Positions 28,531-39,557 of a DNA stretch of 64,000 bases are shown piece after piece. The translations under genes and the position numbers were made by a program. Position 1 is the first letter of the stretch, and each line of letters opens with the position of its first letter. This DNA comes from Macrostomum hystrix (Eukaryota > Platyhelminthes > Macrostomidae): assembly GCA_950097015.1 (NCBI GenBank), contig CATNEN010000033.1, positions 3,084,001 to 3,148,000 on the forward strand, read 5' to 3'. The notes under the pieces were generated by a model, which was not told the DNA's origin, made no database searches, and saw only the letters and a list, made by a program, of their open reading frames with translations.

Positions 28531-29130
28531 GTATTTTCGCGAAAATACCATAATATATAGCCATGCACACACCTACTTTAAGAACTTTTGCAAAAATACC
28601 GCCAACTACCTTTGTTTAATAGCATAGCAGTATTTTAGCGAAAATACCATAAGATGTAGCCATGCACACTACTTTAAGAACTTTTGCAAAAATACTGCCC
28701 TTACCTTTGTTTAGAGCATATCAGTATTTTCGCGAAAATACCATAAGATGTAGCCATGCACACTACTTTAAGAACTTTTGCAAAAATACCGCCAACTACA
28801 TCTGTTTAATAGGATATCAGTATTTTCGCTAAAATACCATAATATATAGCGATGCACACACCTACTTTAATAACTTTTGCAAAAATACCGTCAACTACCT
28901 TTGTTTAATAGCATAGCAGTAGTTTCGCGAAAATACCATAATATGTAGCCATGCACACCACTACCTACTTTAATAACTTTTGCAAAAATACCGCCAACTA
29001 CATCTGTTTAATAGCATAGCAGTATTTTCGCGAAAATACCATAATATGTAGCCATGCACACTACTTTAAGAACTTTTGCAAAAATACTGCTCTTACCTTC
29101 GTTTTGAGAACATATCAGTCTTTTCGCTAA
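28531..29130. repeat. Palindrome array 5
   Basis: Six to seven units. Some palindromes are imperfect (TTTTAGCGAAAATAC near 28633, TTTTCGCTAAAATAC near 28823). Located between H2 and J2 as in cassette 1. Confidence 0.9.
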
Positions 29131-29269
29131 AATTCCGTATTTACTTTCGGTTTAGAAGTCGTTATTTTTTTTTCGCGATAACACCTATAAATGAATTTTA
29201 TTAATCAATGCTTTGACACTTTGCATATACCTTCGTTTGAAGATAGTAATACTATATATAGAAAAATTG

Positions 29270-29340
29270 CACATAAGACCCAGTTGAGGACGAGCTTTTG
29301 TATGCCACAGCTGAAGGAAGCAGAGGCGTCATAACGTCAG
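29270..29340 (+). pseudogene. Relic of one H repeat unit
   Basis: AGACCCAGTTGAGGACGAGC followed by TTTTGTATGCCACAGCTGAAGG matches an H ADDELLYAAAEE unit, with no frame kept. Confidence 0.6.
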
Positions 29341-29755
29341 AATGTAAAATAATACAATCACTATGATTCATTATGCAGTTATATTATAAATCTACTGATT
29401 ATCGTAACTATTGTTTGTATTTTTATGCATGCAAACGCTCAATACATTTATTGTATTCGTGTTGGGCTTCATTAATCAGTCAATTGACTACAATTAGCAA
29501 GAAATAAGATTTTTTTGCAACAGAAGTAGCAATTACCTACTTCACAACAATAAAAGCTCAAAACTGAGCATATAAATTGATTTTATTTGTATGACTAATT
29601 ATAAAATTGCATACAAAAACAGTATGAAACAGTAAAAAATATAAAAAAACAGCTGAAAGACTGACTGAATGACCGAGTAAAAATATAGTCGACAAAATAG
29701 CAGCATGCAGGCAGTTTAGTGTAAAAAAATCCTGCTAACAGCACCGTCTTGTCGC

Positions 29756-32409
29756 TCATACTCGCCGGTCCAGGTGATCGCCAAACACATTGCGTATTGG
29801 GTGGCATTGTCCATCGCATTGGTAGTCGGTACTGAGGGAATGACCAATGAAGATGGCAACTACCGGACGCTTGTGCCCATCAGGTGTCGGTTCTAATCGG
29901 CGCTGAAAGTCCATCGAATACGCACTGACCGGAGCATGCCCAGCAAGCACTAACAGTCGATTGAGCCAAGAGACGTGTCGAATAGCCTTGTATTTGGCAT
30001 TGACTTCAAAAGTGTCTCCATTGACCAAACGAAGTAGTGTGCACATGACTTCAGATGTGTCATCAAACAGTTGCGGGCGTAGCTCGTCAATAAACATGGC
30101 AGTGTGTATAGTCTCGCAGAGCTTGTCAAACATAAACGTGTTAGACCGCTTCTGCACCTGGATATTCAGCACTTTCGTAGAACCGAGATGGCTTTGCACA
30201 GAGTGGGTCTTCCCAACGCCAGACGGGCCGTATAGATAGACGACACCAGTTGGCAATTGCAACGCGCTGCACACAGCCTTTACAGTTGGGCACACGTTGG
30301 TGGCGGCGGCGATCAGCCGGGGAACATGAGCGACGGCGGCATCAAGTACTTGAACAGCAGTAGCAGCGGAAGCAGCAACATCAGCAGCAGCAGAGACCTG
30401 TTGGATGGTGTTGTGTTGTTAGGTAGGTTCGCATACAATTAATTAATTAATTGTCCAAAAGTAATAATTATTTGAATTAAAACAACAGCAAAAATTCAAT
30501 GATCAATACTCGTACGTGTGCTAAAAAATGTCATGTATTATAATATTTTGCATACCTCCAGCTGAGTAGGCAAGGTCGTCCTCGCATAGTCGGCTGTTGC
30601 AGCATCATCAGCAGCGGCGGCGGCGGCAGCGGCAGTAGGGCGACAGTTTTGGCAACCAGCTAGCACCTCTGTTGCTATTACGCGTTTCATCTGAGTCACC
30701 TTAAAGTAATCGCTGAGCTCTTGTCTGACACGAAAGTGTTCGAACATGAAGCCACTATCTAGCAAAGGCTCAGTTTTCGACGCCTCATGAGCAGCAACCC
30801 AGCAAAAGGCCTTGGCCAGCAAGCTGCACTCTTGAGTAGAAACGCGGAAAAGAGCTGGAAACTCGTCCGTACTGGTAACTAGCTTAATTGCACTTGACGC
30901 ACTGCGTACACCAGACACTGTCATTCTACACATTGTAGGATGCAGGTAGGCCGAAGCTTCCGCAGATTCCTCCATCAAAAGGGCATGCAGTCCGCAGTAA
31001 ACAGTGTAACCATCTTCTGGTTGGCGCAGGTTCAGGAACATCAGCAAACCATTGGGATGATTCGGAGCTCCTAAACATTCACGGATTGACATGTTGTATT
31101 TCTGCTGACGACGCGCTCGGATTTCTTCGCTGGTCAGCATGTCAACCTGAATACATGATGTTGTGCCGATGGCAAACTGTGCACATGGAGCTACCAATTC
31201 ATCTTCTAGAAACGCCTTGAATTTTTCCACATCGCTCGAGATGAATGCAATCTCTATAAGATGTAGCGTCCTTCTAGTCATAAGAACCGACCTGCCCTCT
31301 GCTGTTAAAGAGGCGTAGTCGGTAATTGGAGCTCGAGGACATAGAAGTGGTGATGTCGAACGACACAACGCATATTCATCGGCTATCGGAGCAAATGCCA
31401 CGCCACCAACTTGCTGCTGCTGCTGTTGCCGCTGCTGCGGTTGTTGATCTCGCTGATGATGCTGCTGCTGCGATTGCTGCCGTCGTCCCGACTGTTGCGC
31501 TGTTGATTCAAAAGCGTCGACATACGCTGGAGAAAATACTGCGAGAGCTGGTTCATCATCATCGGATATTGTCCCATTCTCGATGACAGACATTGCCGGT
31601 GTAGAGCGAGGCGCATAATCTGGCGAAGTCGGACAGGCACCAAGTGCGGCACTATTTTTAGGAATAGTCGACTCGCCATTTACGCGCAATAATTCTGCCA
31701 CCTCTGTTTTGTACTTATCATCGACTAGCTGCGATGACAAGGCTGAACTATTAGAAGCCGTCAAAACAGGGGCAGTATTCGACTCTACATTGTCTGTAGT
31801 GCTCGTCCACTCGTCCACAATCTCCAGCTTTACGTCATCAGCTAGCAAATCGTCCGTGTCCTTAGCTGAGTTATCTTCAGGTGATAACACTATAGGCGTG
31901 GACTCTCTGCGATCAGTATGGTCGCCGGCGCCACCAATTGATTGGGCGGCAATAATCAGAGGCTGTCGCATGGCTACCAAAGATCCAACGCCAGTGTCTT
32001 CAGCATCAGACGACGATGTACTGCTAGACGAAGCATCCAAGTCGACAACTACACGCGTCCGCTTGCGTAGAGTCGATCGGACACGTCGACGCTTCTGAAC
32101 TGCGGTTGTAATAACAGTTCGCTGCTGCTGCTGCTGCTGCTGCTGCGCTTGCTGTTGCTGCTGTACTACTGCTGCACGGCGGGGAACATTGAAGGCAGCC
32201 GATGCCCGGCCAGCCGTTCCTGCCAGTGCTGCGAATGATGCCGATGCTGCTTGCCCACTCGGTCTAATTGAGTTGCCAGTAGGACGATCGGTTGACTGCT
32301 CAGATCTAAAGTAGTCCACGATCCTAGTCTGGCGTAGACCATTAGAATCCGATGTAGCAATGCTGGCATCCACACGAGCCTTCTTACCACGGCCACTAAA
32401 TGCTGACAT
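29756..32409 (-). CDS. J2: PCNA-box / SUMO-motif protein with SF3-helicase-like ATPase, 831 aa
   Basis: Exon 1 is 30556-32409 (618 codons). The intron at 30398-30555 runs GAG|GTATGC to CCAACAG. Exon 2 is 29756-30397. The joined frame is phase 0 and gives 831 residues. Residues 27-34, QTRIVDYF, fit the PCNA-interacting box Q-x-x-I-x-x-aromatic-aromatic. Next come a poly-Gln tract, KRRR/RKRTR (nuclear signal) and 120-138, VVVDL followed by Ser/Asp/Glu, a SUMO-interaction-like motif. A conserved middle domain of unknown family follows (about 370-600). The C-terminus has Walker A 675-682 GPSGVGKT, Walker B-like FIDEL near 720-724, LLRL-x-NGDTFEVNAKYK near 739-755, LLVLAGHAP near 766-774 in the motif C position, and an Arg pair 784-785. 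This order fits superfamily 3 (Rep-type) helicases, although the motif C Asn is absent. No HUH nuclease motif was found. A replication-initiator-like role is an inference. Confidence 0.65.
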
Positions 32410-32756
32410 TTCAAACTTGAAGTCGAGGCGTAGGAATTAACTCGTAAATGTGGTTGATCGCTCGGTTAGTCAGTCAGTCAGTCGGTCACAAAGTATCTGT
32501 TAACCGCGCTCCGTCTTAGATAGCTCACTTTTGCGACTGTACTGGACTGTAGTTCTAACAAAAATACTGCCCGTACCTTTGTTATGCGAACATATCAGTA
32601 TTTTTGCGAAAATAAATACACTTTTCGCTAAAATACCAGCATTTAAGTATATTCACAGCCAAGTCAGTTTTTGAATCGACATCCATCACATATATTTACG
32701 GATATGTGATTCAGGCAGCCGATGCTGCTTGCCCACTCGGTCTATACGTATGAACT
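32410..32756. other. J2 upstream region
   Basis: The first 150 bp match the J1 upstream region (likely promoter). Then come palindrome fragments and the CCGATGCTGCTTGCCCACTC relic of J coding sequence. Confidence 0.45.
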
Positions 32757-33354
32757 AGAGTTTACGGACTTAGAGAATTTTATCATGTCAGTGATAAAAT
32801 TTTCGACCGTCCCCAGAGCTTAGTTGGTGTGGCTGGTGGCTGGTAAATGCTATACATGCAGGTATATATATATACTCTTAAGAAAAGTGCGCGAGCTGTT
32901 TTTTCGCTACTCGACGTCGTCGGCATAGCTAGGGCCTAGTATAGCCGGGCTGGCTTGCTAGCTTGCCACTGAACGGGGAAACCCCGGGCGATTCTATTTT
33001 TAGCAAAGCTGCTACTCCACGGAAAAACCGCGCAGGCGCACCTTTCTTAAGAGTATATACTGACTTGCGTGTCCCATAGACTTACATGGCTGCCACTTGA
33101 ATACACACACGAGCCGCGTCTATACTCTTAAGAAAGGTGCGCCTGCGCGGTTTTTCCGTGGAGTAGCAGCTATCCTATATGCTGACGTCAACTAGCGAGG
33201 CCGCATATACACGGCGGGAATATATACGGCGCGCACCTTTCTTTAGAGTATATACTAGCTGGCTCGCTCTATCCCGCCCCGATCTCACTACACTATTTAA
33301 GCCTTGGGACGGTCGAGAATTTACGTTTATAAATTCTCTAAGTCCATAAACTCT
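32757..33354. mobile_element. Foldback / MITE-like element, copy 2
   Basis: Same outer inverted repeats as 22049-22649. The inner arms differ: a 50-bp perfect inverted pair containing CTGCTACTCCACGG and CCGCGCAGGCGCACC (about 33007-33056 and 33125-33175) replaces the arms of copy 1. Confidence 0.65.
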
Positions 33355-33369
33355 TATAATTGGAGTGCT

Positions 33370-33455
33370 GCATGGTGTGGTGTGGTGTGGTGTGTGGTGT
33401 GGTGTGGTGTGTGGTGTGGTGTGGTGTGTGGTGTGGTGTGGTGTGTGGTGTTGGG
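33370..33455. repeat. (TGTGG)n microsatellite
   Basis: Longer version of 22655-22735. Open frames through it are artefacts. Confidence 0.9.
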
Positions 33456-34106
33456 TGGGTGGATGCAGAGTGCAGGTGCAGGTTGGGTAGGTGGTGCATG
33501 GTGTCTCACTCTCATATCCTCCCTTCACTCTGTCCTAGCTTCCTCTCCTACCTTCGCTTTCCTCCCCTCCCTTTCTTCCTATTCCTTCGATCTGATCCTC
33601 TCTTCACTCTCCCTCGCTATCAATTTCCTCCTGTACTATCCTCCAAATATGTTTTCGCAAAAGTAACACATCAGTACAATGAATCAATAAATACAATGAA
33701 TCAGTCGTACGAATTTGGGTGGGTGGATGCAGAGTGCAGGTGGTTGGGTAGGTGGTGGTGTCTCACTCTCATATCCTCCCTTCACTCTGTCCCAGCTTCC
33801 TCCCCTACCTTCGCTTTCCTCCCCTTCCTTTCTTCCTATTCCTTCGATCTGATCCTCTCTTCACTCTCCCTCGATTTCACTATCCTCCAATTATGTTTTC
33901 GCGAAAGTAACACGTCAATGAATGGTACCAGAGTGCTTTTGTTGGAACGATCAGTTGAGATCAGTTCGAAGAAACTGAAGCATCCAAAGCCAAAAACCAA
34001 AGCCGAAATCCAAATTTGCAGCTTCTTCTAGCTGCAACTCACTGACTAGCCAGTTTCTGCACTGCTATAGCTACTACTTACAGCAGGCGCATGCGTAGCT
34101 GAAAAG
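33456..34106. other. Duplicated pyrimidine-rich spacer
   Basis: Paralogue of 22736-23559, more similar between the two than the internal repeats are to each other. No gene. Confidence 0.5.
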
Positions 34107-34215
34107 ACATTTTTTATCTCCTTAGTGTATTTCTTGCACACGTCTATGGCTGTAAATAGTAGCGCGCAAAAAGCCGAATGACCTTTTTTTGATCTCCGTA
34201 GTGTATTTCTAGTGT
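34107..34215. repeat. Dispersed repeat joined to a truncated A gene
   Basis: The TAGTGTATTTC repeat ends at about 34211 and runs straight into A sequence (GAAGATAGCGCAGATGAATC), marking a recombination breakpoint. Confidence 0.7.
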
Positions 34216-35105
34216 ATCTAGAAGATAGCGCAGATGAATCAGGCATCATCTATGCAACAAGTTATGACGAGCCTGCTGAACATGTGAGCCAAGCGGACAG
34301 CGTGTCAATTGGATCAGTACGGCATCCAATTTGTACATCTACTCCGCTTAATCACAATGCGATTGAAGCAGCAGCAGAAACAATCCAATCGGATCACTCG
34401 CCAGTACCATCGCCATCAATGCCAATGTTGCAAATTGAGCCAATCGGATCACCAGCGATGCCTATGTTGCCGATTCCAACTGTCGAGGTGCCGTATTTCG
34501 TTCCGGTGCCGCTACCTGTTTTTATTCCTGTCTGTGCGCCAAGAGTAACAACAGCGACAGTTGGTGTCAGTGCACAAAACAGTGTGACCGATGTTTCAAT
34601 CGAAGCCAATGTCAGCACGCAGTCAGTGTGTATTGGTACATCATCCGGTCACGGTGATGACATTGAAATGGCGCAGATTCTGCTCGACTTGATGCAACCT
34701 GCCGCTATGCAAGTTCTGTCTACCAATACGGATTGTGTTGCTGCTGCTGCTGGATCGGATTTCGCTGCCCATTCCGAAGCAAGTCACATCGATGATATGT
34801 TTGATGTCGCAATGGAGATCATCATTGCTGATGTCAACAACGTTTCGGATGAACGGCTATCCGGTGTGACATTGCCGCAAGGAGATGCCGATGCCGCAGC
34901 AGAATTGATTCTGACCGCCGACCTTGACGACGATGTCGCAATGTCAATAAGTGATGTGCAGTCATCGCAATCTACCATACCTGCGACTGATGCCTTGCAT
35001 GCATCTAGACGCTCGTATTGTATATGCACACACAATATATTGACTACGACAGTGTCAAGACACGGCCGATTGATCAAGACGCGACAATGTCTGTGCGGCA
35101 ATTGA
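34216..35105 (+). pseudogene. A3: 5'-truncated A copy
   Basis: Begins at the residue equivalent to about 206 of A1 (EDSADESG) and stays open to the normal stop at 35103-35105. The zinc module, AAEQP repeats, leader and array are missing. The C-terminal half differs from A1 at a handful of residues and agrees with A5/A6 (SYDEPAEH, NNVSDERLSGVTLPQG). Confidence 0.7.
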
Positions 35106-35555
35106 TTTCATTCAATTCAATTGGCTCGGCGTGCAACTCAGATTGGGCTGCTTTGTCTGTCTCCTGGCTGGCTGGCTGGCTGGCTGAATAATCGACTGAC
35201 TCACTTATAATAAATTCAGACTGAACTTGATTTAATCGATTGATTTAATATACGTTGATATAAGAATGAACTAAAAAAGTTAAACTTTTACGCGATTTGA
35301 TTCTAAGCGATTTGATTCCACTACCGTCTATTCTTATTACATCAATTTTAGTTTTAAGTCTACTTCATTATTCTCAGGTTTTGTGCAATATAAATACAAA
35401 CATAATATATCAGACTGATCGATTACGATTACGTCGGTTTTGTAATAAGTCTCAACGCCAATGTACACCGCATAACCGCCAGTCAGTTCAGTTCATATTA
35501 TTTTAATGATAGATTTATATTTTAAAACGGATGACCGGTGCAGAGCAATGCTGAC
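35106..35555. other. A3 trailer and pre-hairpin block
   Basis: Same trailer as the other A copies. No gene. Confidence 0.5.
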
Positions 35556-35652
35556 TGCTCACACTGCCGTTAGGCCGCACGTTAGCCAGCTGAAAGCATT
35601 CAGAAAAAAGCTGAAATCTGACTAACGTGCGGCCTGACGGCAGTGCGTGAGC
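35556..35652. repeat. Conserved hairpin, copy c
   Basis: GCCGTTAGGCCGCACGTTAG at 35566-35585 pairs with 35622-35641. One G-T wobble replaces the pair in copy b. Confidence 0.85.
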
Positions 35653-36250
35653 AATAGCCAGCTGATATCATAGCAGCTTCCGTTGAAGGACGCGAAAATA
35701 CATTCTACTGTTCAACCAGTATGTGACATGTCGCAGTATGTGAACCACGGAACCGTCACGCCGAGTCACTATATACACTACAATACCGTAGCAGTCCGGT
35801 GTGACGATACTGTCTTCCATAAGAGCCTTCTTACCTTCTTACCACTGCCACATTATGCACAGATCTCAAGTAGTCAACTTGTTTTCGTTTTGACTTAATA
35901 CGTATGTACTTTCGCGAAAAAAAAGTTGGCAGTGCGCAAATACTAATTATAGATGAAATGTCTGGCTATATTCGCGAAAATACCATAGATATAGCCACGC
36001 TACTTAAAGAACTTTTGCAAAAATACTGCATACAATATGAATTATATGCAGTCGTTTTTTGTGTCTATGGCCAAAAACATCTGACTGTATTTTCGAAAGA
36101 AAAATTTGGATGCAAAGAACATAAAAAATAGCGAAAAATCGAACTGTACCAAGCAGATATGTCTATGCTTAAATACGCACGATACATACCCAGTTTGCAC
36201 GTTTTAATTGTCCATCTTGGCATATCTAGCAAGACGTAAGCGTATAATAA
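35653..36250 (+). repeat. I segment, copy 3
   Basis: The open frame of copies 1 and 2 is cut by a TAG at 36129-36131, which argues against coding. Confidence 0.6.
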
Positions 36251-36710
36251 TTTATTAGTCGTTTGTACTTTACATTTTTAAACGAATCCGTTTTTATTTA
36301 TGTTTTTTTACATGAGAAACTTAAATTGTATAAATTTAACTTGAAATTATATATCAGACTGATCGATTACGATTACGTCGCTATTGTAGTAAGTCTCATC
36401 GCCAATGAACACCACATAACCAACAATCAGTTCATATTATTTTAATGATAAAATAAATAACGATTTTATGTATGTCTATGAAATGTCTTTAACAATGCAA
36501 GATAAGAAGTTATGTATTTTAACTATTTAAATATATTTAATTATTTTAATAACTAATTTGTGTGCATTAATATTATTAATAATAGTAGTTTTTTATTTAT
36601 TTACGAAAAATGTCAGTGAGTCTGCGTGATAGACATGTTGTCATCTTCGCTCGCCTCGGACCATTAAACGATGTCCATGTCCATGTCCATGTCCATAGTG
36701 ATTATAGCAA
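36251..36710. other. AT-rich spacer
   Basis: Nothing recognised. A short (ATGTCC)n tract near 36670-36700. Confidence 0.5.
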
Positions 36711-37089
36711 TTATAGCACACCAGGCTGCGGGTTGAAAGATGGGTTTTAGGTTTCATTTAGTTTGTTAGCTCGAGTTCAGATATGTTAATAAATATTCAA
36801 ATGAAAATAAAAGTCGAAATCTACTACTCACATAGGGGTCTAAGCCCACAGCTATGCGGCGGGCCCTGGCCATGCGTAGCATGCCCGCCTTGACCCGCCG
36901 CATAGCTGCGGCGAGATCCGCCTCCGCCCGGCGCCGTCCCGGCGTCCAAGCCTCCGCTGCCGCCACCTCAATTGCCGCCTCACTTGCTTCCTTCAGGGAA
37001 GCCTCCAACCCCGTGGCAGCGGATGCTAGAACGAACTGCCGGAACGACCCCGGGAATAATGGAAAGTTTCCGCTGTTGCTGCTTGCCAT
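36711..37089 (-). CDS. F3: Ala/Arg-rich helical protein with PGVL micro-exon, 90 aa
   Basis: Exon 1 is 36832-37089, the intron 36726-36831, and exon 2 36711-36725 (PGVL, stop TAA). I chose the ATG at 37089 (MASSNSG) by alignment to the other copies. The frame is open further upstream, but that part is the shared promoter region. Confidence 0.75.
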
Positions 37090-37353
37090 TGTCGGACCTG
37101 TCGTTGTTGAAAATGTTGAAAGGGGGTGCTTTGCTGTGGAATGTCTGCTGTGGCTTTGGTTGTGGGCTGCTCTCTTGGCCGATAAGATATTTCTTGTTCT
37201 TAATACCCAGACTGGCCTGTATTCATTTGATTTGTCTGTGGACTGACTCACCTGTGTTCGATGAAAAATACTCTGTGGGGGCTTTGATTAAAGTTTAGAA
37301 TTTTTTTTAACAATACTTTTTTTTGCTTTACTTGATTTACTAACTGACTGAAC
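37090..37353. promoter_or_regulatory. Bidirectional F3/E3 intergenic region
   Basis: 264 bp with the conserved CCCAGACTGGCCTGTATT block. The TATA-like core is altered (GATGAAAAATACTCTGTGG). Confidence 0.45.
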
Positions 37354-37788
37354 ATGTCGTTAATTGCCGATCAGATGCAGTTAGTACAAATGTATCTTCA
37401 GCCGCGCGTATTTCAACTCTTTCTCAGCTGTCGCATAGATTGCATTGGCCGGTTTATAGCGCATCGAGGGTGCTTCGAGCAGCTACATAGTTTGCAGCGC
37501 GGTGTTCCAACTGCAGAGTATAGCGCTAATGAGTTATGTTTATTATTACGGCGCACTCAAAAATGGCTGCAAAAGCACCGGTCAGCAGAAGACTATCAGG
37601 CTGTCTTGTCCGTGACTGGTGTAAGAGAGGATGAAGCACAAGACATCATCGAAGTGCTAGAGCTTTTAGAGGAAGCCCAAGCTGAACTCCAGCTCATCAT
37701 ACATGGAGTTCGCTACTGGATGACTATTCAACAAAGGGAACGTCTAAGAGCGAGGCTTCGGGAACGGCAAAATGTGATCGAACAATGA
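37354..37788 (+). CDS. E3: long form of the E protein, 144 aa
   Basis: Intact, closest to E5 (both have MSLIADQMQL, VPTAEYSANEL, EDYQAVLSVTGV). Basic tail present. Confidence 0.75.
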   Translation: MSLIADQMQLVQMYLQPRVFQLFLSCRIDCIGRFIAHRGCFEQLHSLQRGVPTAEYSANELCLLLRRTQKWLQKHRSAEDYQAVLSVTGVREDEAQDIIEVLELLEEAQAELQLIIHGVRYWMTIQQRERLRARLRERQNVIEQ

Positions 37789-38195
37789 ATATTTCAAAAT
37801 ATAGAATTTATACAGAATGTTATGTATTATAGTTTACACCTTTATTTTTGCTCTTGCGACTTTACAATGCAGACTGTACCACTAATTGTACAATAAAATG
37901 ATTTAGATAATTTAATTAAATTTAAATAATAAATGGCGAAATTTAAATAATAACCGATTGACTACCTGCACACATCTGTGTTCACGTATTAATATTTTAT
38001 TACTGACTGATCTTATCAGTCATCTGATTATGGTTATTGGTGATAGTGACGGCAAACTGTCTTATACTTTGAATATACCACGTAAGTGAACGAGAGCTAG
38101 TGTATGTAAAAGTAGTTAAAAACTTTTCCAGGCATCATGCACTGTCGACTTTAAATACTCGGATGTATTAATCAAATACATGAAACTTCTAATTA
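37789..38195. other. E3 3' flank
   Basis: Homologous to the E1 flank until about 38195, where it switches abruptly into A sequence. No gene. Confidence 0.5.
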
Positions 38196-38544
38196 GATCT
38201 GACTTCGCTGCCCAGTCGGAGGCTCACATCGATGATTGCTTGATGTCGCAATGGAGATCAACATTGGTGATTCCAACAACGATTTGGTTGAACAGCTATC
38301 TTATGTGACAGTGCCGCAAGGAGATGCCGATGCCGCAGCAGAATTGGTTCTGACCGCCGACCTTGACGACGAAGTCGCAATGTCAATAAATGATGTGCAG
38401 TCATCGCAGTCTACCATACCTGCGACTGATGCTTTGTATGCATCTAGACGCTCCTATTGTGTATGCACACACAATATATTGACTACGACAGTGTCAAGAC
38501 ACGGCCGATTGATCAAGGCGCGACGATGTCTGTGCTGCAATTGA
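38196..38544 (+). pseudogene. A4: short 3' fragment of an A gene
   Basis: Starts within the SDFAA region of A and keeps the frame to the normal stop (RRCLCCN end). A small indel near 38236 spoils the start. More diverged than the other copies, so older. It occupies the place where cassettes 1 and 2 have G and H. Confidence 0.7.
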
Positions 38545-38990
38545 TTTAATTCAATTCAATTGGCTCGGCGTGCAACTCAGATTGGGCTGCATTGTCTGTC
38601 TGCCCATCTGTCTGACTGGCTGGCTGGCTGAATAATCGACTCACTATATTAAATGCTGACTGAATTTCATTCTCATTGATTTATTATATGTTGATATAAA
38701 AATAAAATATAAACTTTTACGCTTGTACATATTGATTCATAGCGATTCGATTCCGCTACTGTCTATTCTTATTACACCTATTTTAGTTAAAGTCCATTTC
38801 ATTATTCTCAGGTTTTGCGCAATATATATACAACATAATATATCAGACTGATCGATTACGATTACGTCGGTCTTGTATAAGACTCACCGCCAATGTACAC
38901 GACATAACCACCAGTCAGTTTATATTCTTTAAATGATAAAATAAATAACCAAGATAAGAAGTTATGTATTGTGAGAACTATAAAACCAAT
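38545..38990. other. A4 trailer
   Basis: Diverged version of the A 3' flank, then the GACTGATCGATTACG block. No gene. Confidence 0.5.
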
Positions 38991-39125
38991 ACAATCAAAC
39001 AGTAAAAGCTAAAAACAACGAGTATAACTTGCTTTTATTTTATAATTTCATAAAATTGGCATACAAAAACAGTATGAAACATTAAAAAAAACTAAAGATA
39101 GTCGAAAGACAGTGGGAGAATGAGG
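38991..39125 (-). pseudogene. Relic of a J gene 3' end
   Basis: AAAATTGGCATACAAAAACAGTATGAAACATTAAAA matches, in pieces, the J1/J2 trailer (17122-17160 and 29602-29640). No coding part remains. Confidence 0.5.
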
Positions 39126-39169
39126 ACATACCAGGAAACACTCATGAGGTTGAGACTTGCATAGGCAAT

Positions 39170-39245
39170 GTCAAGTTCGACATTGTACGTCTATGCAAAA
39201 TACTGCTGTATTTTGCGTTGCGCAGACGTACAACGTCAAGTTGAC
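39170..39245. repeat. Hairpin with GCAAAATAC / GTATTTTGC stem
   Basis: ACGTCTATGCAAAATAC pairs with GTATTTTGCG and then GCAGACGT, allowing a small bulge. Confidence 0.6.
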
Positions 39246-39314
39246 ACTGGCACGAGCAGCTATGCGATGTACAACGTCAAATTGACAATTGATATCAACC
39301 AGTTTGTGACATGT

Positions 39315-39489
39315 CGCAGTATGTGAACCACGGCACAGTAACGCCGACGCACTACACTACAAATGCTAGTGAAGTGTGTTGGAGTAACTATATAGCAGTC
39401 CGGTGTAACAATGCTGTCTTCCACAAGAGTAGTGTAGTGTATTGTAGTGTAGTGCGTCGGAGTGACGGTGCCGTGGTTCACATACTGCG
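39315..39489. mobile_element. MITE-like inverted repeat, 46-bp arms
   Basis: Left arm 39315-39360 (CGCAGTATGTGAACCACGG to CACTACACTAC) and right arm 39444-39489 are near-perfect reverse complements, with a loop of about 83 bp. The arm is related to the inverted repeat at 11838-11977. Confidence 0.65.
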
Positions 39490-39557
39490 ACAATAATTAC
39501 AATTAACGTCAAATTGACAATTGATATCAACCAGTATGTGACATGTCGCAGTACGTG

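Noticed and set aside
29756-32409. HUH nuclease domain in J
   Set aside because: I looked for an H-x-H motif followed by a Tyr-x-x-Lys motif in the middle domain and did not find it, so J is called only helicase-like.
36766-37251. 161-codon version of F3 starting upstream of 37089
   Set aside because: The additional N-terminal part is the shared F/E promoter block and is not open in all copies. The ATG at 37089 aligns with the other F starts.
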